Of a DNA stretch of 64,000 nucleotides, positions 57,200 to 64,000 are shown piece by piece. The stretch covers positions 126,692 to 190,691 of the forward strand of contig WTPW01000487.1 of NCBI GenBank assembly GCA_009809945.1. Direction: 5' to 3'. This DNA is from Gigaspora margarita (lineage: Eukaryota; Glomeromycota; Glomeromycetes; Diversisporales; Gigasporaceae). The notes below the pieces were generated by a model. That model was not told the DNA's origin. It was given only the letters and a program-made list of their open reading frames with translations, and made no database searches. The position numbers and the translations under genes are program-made. Positions within the stretch are counted from its first letter, which is position 1, and every line of letters starts with the position of its first letter.

Positions 57200-59290
57200 A
57201 GTATACAAAGTGAGGAACTGCAGAAAATGAGAAAGAGAGTCAAAATTCTGAGCAAATTGTGTAGAAGAAACAAACATAATATAGGAAAAAGCATTGAGAA
57301 GAGTAACCAATGTGCAATATACCAAAACCTAAAAGAAGAGAACTCTATGCAAAACAGTTATTTAGTTTGGTCAGAGGAATTAGGGAAAAAGTTAACAAAA
57401 AAATAGAAGACTGAACACAGCATATGGCACATGATGCGAAATAAGGCCGAAAAAGAAGACATGCGAAAATGTATAGAAGCAAGAGGTAAAATGATCATTT
57501 CAGATCAACGAAGGATGTTAAATAGTATATTGGATAGGTACGGAGACAAGATAGTAATAGATAGATTAGTAGTAGATAAAGAGAGAGAGGAGATCCTGCT
57601 AAACGATGAAGTAGAAGTAAAGAACCACGTAGCAGAACACTTTGAAAATCAGTATAGCTCTAGAAAGATAAAAGTGGAAAAAATGGATGACAAATGGAAG
57701 GAGCAGTATAGTCCAATTGAAAATATAGATGGAAACTGGTACACAGAGCTAACCGAGGAGATAAGTGAACAGGAATGGCTAGAAGCCATAGAAAAGACCA
57801 AAAATAACTCGGCACCAGGTGCATCTGGAATAACGTATCCGGTACTTAAAAAAGTAGGGAAGAAAACTAATAAAATACTGCGAACATTTGCAATCATGTG
57901 TATAAGAAGTAGAAAAATCCCAAAAGAATGAAAAAAGGGCTTACTGTACGCAATACCCAAAAATAAATTTTGGAACTATAATCTTAATAACATTTGACCA
58001 ATAATGTTATTAGAAACACTGTGGAAAACAATAGTAAGGATAATCAACAGAAGAATGAGTAGAACAATTAAAGACAAAGGAGTACTAAAAGGAAATAATT
58101 TCACAGGCTTGCCCGGAGATTCCACAAGCACCCCAATACAGATAAGGGGCATCCATAAATAATGTTATGTACCCCTACATAGTAGCTCTTGACCCTCCCC
58201 TCTACTATATAAAAAAATTTTTAAAAATCCGTATGTTTATATATAAAATTTTACAAAAACTTGAATATATAATGATCCAGTGATCCAATCTGGATGATTT
58301 TGGTACCATCGATTCGTCTCTATGAAACGAATCCAATGGTACCAAAATCATTTCATTTGGATTACTGAATCACGTTTTATTAACAAAATACTATTGATTT
58401 TATAGTAATTTTATAAGAAAACATAATAACCAATAGTATTTCGTTAATAAAACGTAATTCAGTGATCCAAATCAAATGAAATTGGTACCATTCGATTCCT
58501 CTCCTCGAGACGGTTCGAATGGTACCAAAATCATCCAATTTGGACCACTGGATCAAGTTTTAGACAAATTTTTATAAAAAAATTGCGTTATGTTGGAGGG
58601 ACCCCCCTCTACATATTGGAAAATCGTTATATTTTGGGGGACCCCCCCCTCAAGCATAACGTTATTTATGGATGCCCCTAATGATCAATATAATTGAGGA
58701 AGCAAGAGAGAAAGGGAAAGAACTCTGGGTTTTATTGCAAGACATGAAAAAGGCATTTGACTCTGTAAGCCTTTTTATACTCAAACTTGCAATGGAAAGA
58801 ATCAAAATACCACTGAGGGTTATTGAATTCTTACTGGACTTATATGATAATCAGAAAATCGAAGTCATCATAGCATTTGGCAATAACCGAGATGTAAATA
58901 CAAAAGACAGTATCGACCAAGAGGAGGTGGTGTCTTCTTTAATGTGGAGAATATTTTACGATTCCTTGTTGAGAATAGTGCAGGATCAAAAAAGCTTGGG
59001 ATATGAGATATCAGTGCATTGGCCAGCTGATATAGTAATAGGAAAGACAGACGAAATATCATAGAGACAGGTAGCAATAGCCTATGCGGACGATACTATG
59101 TAGATCGCAAAGTCAAAGGAAGATCTAAAATCGATTATAAGTATAGCTAATGAATTCTATGAAATTAACGACATAAAAATAAACAGAAAGAAGTCAGAGC
59201 TCTTAGTAATTAATGGCAATGGTACGGAGTTAAATGTTGAAGTAGGAGAAAATAAAAGCATAGTGCAGGCAAAAAATGCAGATTAAGCAG
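57200..59290 (+). pseudogene. LINE-B ORF2 reverse transcriptase
   Basis: 57431-57931 holds the fingers, with NNSAPGASGITYPVLKK. Next are PIMLLETLWK and GLPGDSTSTPIQI, then the MITE. Then LLQDMKKAFDSV (motif A, 58735-58770), SIDQEEVVSSLMWRIFYD, and IAYADDTM (motif C, about 59080-59100). TGA at 57929-57931 and TAG at 59101-59103 fall where LINE-A has Trp (IPTKW and DSVW). TGA at 57995-57997 falls where LINE-A has Arg. So the copy is dead, but its motifs are otherwise well kept. Confidence 0.85.
58146..58678. mobile_element. PIF/Harbinger-like MITE in LINE-B RT, TAA target site
   Basis: TIRs GGGGCATCCATAAATAATGT and the inverse of ACGTTATTTATGGATGCCCC; TAA on both sides (58143-58145, 58679-58681). 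A second palindrome (GGTACCA.TCGATTCGTCTC...) lies inside. It splits the RT codons between the LPGDSTSTPIQ block and the helix before motif A. Confidence 0.9.
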
Positions 59291-60377
59291 TAAGATTCCT
59301 AGGAGTCTGGCTAATAGGAAAAGGAGAAAAAAAGCATGTAAATAAAATAATCCAAAGAGAAATAAATGCACTAGTGCAAGTAGTTAAAAAAAAGAGGATC
59401 ATGTTGAGTTAGCTGATATATATAAACAATAAGGTATTACTGCCAAGAGCAGAATACAGGCTGCAAATAACATTTCTAAGTAGAAAGAAATGTAAAAAGC
59501 TGCAACGGCCATTTTTAAAAATATTAAAACAAAAAAGCGGTCTAGCCTTGAACACGCTAAATAGTATACTGAGTCATAGAAACATAGTAGGGGTGCAATT
59601 TTTATGGAATAGTTACATGGCACATCACATCACAGGACTGATGATAAAACTCAACGATACTGAAGGGGCAGGTAACTCAACGTGGATCTGTATTAGGCAA
59701 GCACAAGTCTACAACAAGTGTACAAAATCAATATTAAGCTTAGAAAAGGAACAACTAAATGCCATGGAAGTTACACACAATATGGCGCTTCATGTAATAA
59801 GAGAAGCACACATTCTAGGCTTCAGATTTGAAGTAGGACACATGAAAAAATGTTTAGAAATTGCGGAAAGAGGAACGGAGATACGAAAGGTACTACATAA
59901 GGACTTAGAAAAAGGCTTCCGGAGTGGACAGAATTTACAACTATATCTGGTAGAGCAGCTAATTAATAATGATGGCGAAAGAATGCTAACATAGAAACAA
60001 GTAAGAAATATAAAGAACAAGAAAGGTTCTGGGAAAAAGCCAGAGTGGTACAAGTTTCTAGAAGAAAAAATAGTTGAAGATAGAAACACAAGACAAGTCA
60101 AGAGTGAGTTTAGGCAAATAAATGGAAATGTGTATGCGATACGACCAGAATTAGTACAAATATCAAGTGATGGCTAAAAACACGAAATGATTGTCTTTGG
60201 TAACGGAATCAAGAGAGCACAAATAGGAAAAGTAATAGGAAAGAAGGGCCCAAAGCGAACTATGATAGTAGAATACTAGCAGAAGAATGAAAATAGTAGT
60301 AGTACAAAACAAGAAATTGCACAGTGCAGTGAATGCAAAGAAAACCAAGAAAAGGACAGAAATTTGTGTATCATATA

Positions 60378-60623
60378 CACTGGTCAAAATAAACATATCG
60401 TACACATATCCTATACATATCGGGTACGCGATATGTGTAGGATATGTGTAGGATATGTGTAGGATATGTGTAGGATATGTGAGGATATGTATAATCGGGT
60501 ACCCGATATGTGTAGATACATCAACTCTACACATATCCTACACATATTATACACATATCGTATACATATCGGGTACCCGATATGTGTAGGATATGTGTAC
60601 GATATGTTTATTTTTGACTAGTG
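60378..60623. mobile_element. CACTA-like MITE in LINE-B with 11-bp tandem repeats
   Basis: Ends CACTGGTCAAAATAAACATA and the inverse of TATGTTTATTTTTGACTAGTG; ATA on both sides (60375-60377, 60624-60626). A CACT(A/G)G start with 3-bp duplication fits EnSpm/CACTA. The interior has (GGATATGTGTA)n and two palindromes ATATCGGGTACCCGATAT. Confidence 0.8.
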
Positions 60624-60639
60624 ATATAAAAGGTTCAAA

Positions 60640-61560
60640 AGTGAGAAACAGGCACTAAACAAGCGACTAGTTAAGAAATTGGAGAGTAAGATCCTCTGTG
60701 AAATAGATCTAATAAATATAAAGACAATAGCTGTAGACAATCCAAGAAAGCTGAGTATAGAGAATCAGCAGATAGAAAGAGTAGTAATTAGCTGCCGGGA
60801 GAACGAGATATTAAACGAATGGATCCCAAATACCAAAATACGAAAGAAGTTAGAAGAGTTAAGAGAAAAGCTCCAAAGAAAAGAAAATTGAGACATCTTC
60901 ACAGATGGTTCTATGGAGATAATAGAAGTACAGAGCGAAAGTGTACATAAACGACAATTGGGGATCAGATGGAAAGCTTATCCAATGAATATGGATCCTG
61001 AGAAGTTTGATGAAGATATAAGTTTTTAGGAAGTGATAATTGACTGGCCATCATCTACAAGTGCAGAATTGGGAGCTACTGCAACAGCACTGCTGGCTGT
61101 ACCATGCAAGACGAGAGTAAGAATACTCACTAATAGCAAAAACACGATAAATTTGATCAACCAAAATATAGTACACAGTTCAGCATAAAATTAAGTAATG
61201 GAAATTGGCTAAAAGCAATTAGAGACTGTATCCAAAAAAAAGGAGATAAACCTAGAATTAGTCAAAGTAAAGGCGCATACGGGAGTGAGAGGTAATGAAG
61301 AAGTGGATAAACTCACGAAAGAAGGTGCCAGTAAAGGTGAAGGATTTAGCTTGAGTAGTGGATGGACCAAAGGTTTAAGAATTATACCAAGGTGGAATAA
61401 TCACATAGTAGGTAGACCGTTAAGGAAGTTTGTGCAAGAGGTAATTACAGCAATTTATGACGTTGGGTGGGCAAGCTCAGCAGCAATAGGGTTGGACATA
61501 AAAGGAGGGAATAGTATAGCAGAAGTAGATTGGAAAAGCACATGGTTGCATTTGAATTAA
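60640..61560 (+). pseudogene. LINE-B RNase H domain and flanks
   Basis: After a helical linker (60679-60888) come DIFTDGSMEII (first Asp), then SSTSAELGATATALLAV (Glu), then RVRILTNSKN (second Asp position reads Asn in TNS; usual form TDS), then VKVKAHTGVRGNEEVDKLTK (His and Asp). This is a typical RNase H1-like fold that would remove template RNA. The TNS reading again fits a G-to-A change (usual GAT, here AAT). Confidence 0.75.
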
Positions 61561-61599
61561 GTAAAAGATAGAAACTGTTTTAATGAAAAGAGTAGTAAA

Positions 61600-62480
61600 A
61601 GATGAGTACATAAAATTAAAAGGATAAATAAGCAGTTGCCAACGATGTCAGTCCTACCAAAGATATCTGAAGATTTATACAGAAGACCAATGCATCACAT
61701 GTCACAGCGAGACAGAGACACAAGATCACCTAGCAGAATGCATTTTACTTCAGAAAATATGGAAAGATAATGAGACTAAAGTATTTAAAGAAGCTCTCGA
61801 AGATAAGAAGTTAGACTAGGACTATGAACAAAAATGAAAATGGAAAACTCTTTGGGCCGGAAATAGTACCGAAGATAAGAAAAAGAAAAGAAAACTTTTG
61901 TTGCAAGATCTGGTTCCTGTAACGAAACAAGAAGAGTCGGCCACAAAAATAAAGGAAAAGAACATAATTTTTGAACGAATGAACGCTAAATTTATGAAAA
62001 AAATATGGAAACCCAGATGAGAAACCATGGCAGAATAGGAAAAGAAGAAGAACATAACAAAAGTAAGAAAGCGTAAATTTGATGCAGGAGAGAAAATTAA
62101 CAATAAAGCGAAAAGCCGTCAGAAAAGGAAAAAACCAAGTAAAGAAAAAGAAAATACCCCAGACAGGTCAGAAGACTCGGACAAGCCTATGGGTAAATTT
62201 GAAAAGATGGTAAAAGAAGCAAAATACATTTTAAAAAATTGAATAGAGGGCGCGATGAGACCATTCTGGATGTCATCGGCCAAGCCACGAAAAAATACAA
62301 AATAAGAGATGATCCTGACAAAGCCAGCAAGAGCTTATCGATGACAATTTGAAAGTTTTTTATACGTTAGAAAACAGAAAATTAGAGACAAATCTTGACT
62401 GCAGCAGATCGCATTTAGATACTTCAGTAATCTGATGAGTCTTTATTGTGATAGGGAGGGAATCGTAGGCATTAGTCTAG
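61600..62480 (+). pseudogene. LINE-B C-terminal Cys/His motif and basic tail
   Basis: CITCHSETETQDHLAECI near 61688-61745 is the CCHC-like motif seen after RNase H in many LINEs. A Lys/Arg-rich tail follows to about 62240. Broken frames. Confidence 0.55.
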
Positions 62481-62523
62481 AAATCCTAGAGTAGCATACT
62501 CGTATCTCAAATAATAAAGGCAG

Positions 62524-63190
62524 NNNNNNNNNNNNNNNNNNNNNNNNNNNNNNNNNNNNNNNNNNNNNNNNNNNNNNNNNNNNNNNNNNNNNNNNNNNNN
62601 NNNNNNNNNNNNNNNNNNNNNNNNNNNNNNNNNNNNNNNNNNNNNNNNNNNNNNNNNNNNNNNNNNNNNNNNNNNNNNNNNNNNNNNNNNNNNNNNNNNN
62701 NNNNNNNNNNNNNNNNNNNNNNNNNNNNNNNNNNNNNNNNNNNNNNNNNNNNNNNNNNNNNNNNNNNNNNNNNNNNNNNNNNNNNNNNNNNNNNNNNNNN
62801 NNNNNNNNNNNNNNNNNNNNNNNNNNNNNNNNNNNNNNNNNNNNNNNNNNNNNNNNNNNNNNNNNNNNNNNNNNNNNNNNNNNNNNNNNNNNNNNNNNNN
62901 NNNNNNNNNNNNNNNNNNNNNNNNNNNNNNNNNNNNNNNNNNNNNNNNNNNNNNNNNNNNNNNNNNNNNNNNNNNNNNNNNNNNNNNNNNNNNNNNNNNN
63001 NNNNNNNNNNNNNNNNNNNNNNNNNNNNNNNNNNNNNNNNNNNNNNNNNNNNNNNNNNNNNNNNNNNNNNNNNNNNNNNNNNNNNNNNNNNNNNNNNNNN
63101 NNNNNNNNNNNNNNNNNNNNNNNNNNNNNNNNNNNNNNNNNNNNNNNNNNNNNNNNNNNNNNNNNNNNNNNNNNNNNNNNNNNNNNNNNN
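62524..63190. other. Assembly gap (N)
   Basis: Run of unknown bases hiding the 3' end of LINE-B. Confidence 1.
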
Positions 63191-63700
63191 TTTTTTGATT
63201 TAACTACTGAACTAATGTCAGTTTTTCTTCATTCAAAGCTTTTAACGCGTTGTTCGGTTTTGGTTCGTGTGCTTGTTTTGTGCTGTTGTCTTCGATGTCA
63301 TTGCTTCAGGTGTGCCGCATTCGGTGTCATCGATTTTGGTTTCGTCAATTTCAGCTTTTTTTTGATTTAACTAACATCGATTTTCTTTATTCAAAGCTTT
63401 TAACGCGTCGTTCAGATTTGGTGAGTGTGTTTGTTTTGGGCCATTGTCTTCGGTGTCGTCGCTTCAGGTGTCATCATTTTTGGTATCGTCAATTTCAGCA
63501 TTTGTACTGCTTTTTTTTTATTTAACTAACGTCAGTTTTCTTTATTCAAAGCTTTTAACGCGTTGTTCAAATTTGGTGTGTGTGTTTGTTTTGTATCGTT
63601 GTCTTCGGTGTTGCTGCTTCAGGTGTTGCCGCATTCGATGTGTCATTTTTGGTGTCTTCAATTTCGTTGAGTGGGTCTTGATTACATTTTGTCAATTTTG
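63191..63700. repeat. Tandem repeat, about 150-170 bp unit, three copies
   Basis: Each unit begins with a T-run and GATTTAACTAAC, then TTTATTCAAAGCTTTTAACG, then TTGTCTTCGGTGTCG.TGCTTC, then GTCAATTTCAGC. Unit starts are near 63191, 63358 and 63508. The two plus-strand ORFs here are by-products of the repeat. Confidence 0.85.
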
Positions 63701-64000
63701 CTGTGAGGCGTTATTTGCATGGATTTTGGTTTCTTTTTTAGCTTTGCTTCTGCTTTGCTTTTAGCTTCTCTTTCAGCATTGTCACTTTCAGGTTGTTGAT
63801 TTCGGTTGGTGGGTCTTGTTCATGTTTTGCCATTTTTGGTGTACGCCATTTCGTATGTCGTGTTAGGTCGTTGTTGCCACCTTTTTTGGAGATTTTGTTG
63901 TGTTAGGGTTAGGTAGTTAGGAGTTATCGGGTAAGGTTAGTAGTAAATTGTGCTTTAAGGTGCCATGAGAAGCTTCTCTGGGCTTTCTTTGAGAAGTATG
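63701..64000. other. GT-rich tail of the tandem region
   Basis: Diverged continuation with TTTTGGT/TTTTGCT words and a single TTAGGGTTAGG at about 63903. No gene. Confidence 0.4.

Larger units (their letters stand above)
53880..62520 (+). mobile_element. LINE-B, non-LTR retrotransposon with RNase H, two MITE insertions
   Basis: Order: 5' region (53880-54500), ORF1 (54507 to about 56020), ORF2 endonuclease (about 56160-56920), RT (about 57430-59280), RNase H (about 60890-61340), C-terminal Cys/His motif (about 61640-61760) and a basic tail. An AATAAA lies near 62511, where a gap begins. RNase H plus APE-type endonuclease is typical of the I/Tad/R1-like LINE groups; the exact clade cannot be fixed by eye. 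Inactive: many stops and frameshifts. MITEs at 58146-58678 and 60378-60623. Confidence 0.88.

Overview
The window is very AT-rich eukaryotic DNA with almost no ordinary host gene in it. The best guess is a fungus of the Glomeromycotina (Rhizophagus/Gigaspora-like). The reasons are a MULE transposase with FAR1-like, SWIM and zinc-knuckle domains and a GT-AG intron, LINEs whose ORF1 carries RRM-like folds, many TTAGGG-like tracts, and a very dense load of short terminal-inverted-repeat elements. This assignment is inference; no rRNA or housekeeping gene is present to fix it.

Layout. 1-812 is a palindromic satellite. 3295-4655 is a tRNA-headed SINE-like repeat (minus strand) split by a young MITE with a perfect target duplication. 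5215-6535 is a dead hAT transposase. 7246-7525 is a hAT-type MITE. 7570-14465 is a minus-strand LINE (LINE-A: endonuclease plus RT, ending just before the RNase H domain) that carries two MITEs. 14500-17420 and 21900-25060 are AT-rich fossil segments with pieces of a B-family DNA polymerase and a kinase-like ORF, best read as an endogenous large-DNA-virus fossil. Between them lie a SINE with a clear target duplication, a 909-bp foldback MITE and a 20-bp minisatellite. 27250-29665 is a large foldback element around an assembly gap. 29700-34300 holds more degenerate AT-rich ORFs, including a J-domain-like one. 34322-36016 and 37019-39243 are multiply nested foldback elements. 40130-41440 is a degenerate coiled-coil coding region. 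41614-44648 is a nearly complete MULE. 45450-48240 is a row of MITEs and a second SINE copy. 48260-52340 holds small AT-rich ORFs, several coiled-coil. 52694-53430 is a 22-bp minisatellite. 53880-62520 is a plus-strand LINE (LINE-B: RRM-like ORF1; endonuclease, RT, RNase H and a terminal Cys/His motif) with two MITE insertions. A gap and a tandem repeat end the window.

How it fits together. This is a transposon graveyard laid over older virus-like DNA. Several insertions can be ordered because one element sits inside another and carries its target duplication. The LINEs, the hAT and the MULE all show stop codons or lost catalytic residues that look like C-to-T or G-to-A changes, which points to a methylation/RIP-like decay. 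At least nine MITEs of several families carry a telomere-like TTAGGG-type tract in their interior. These two patterns are the most interesting general signals. I found no intact gene that I would call a working new system.
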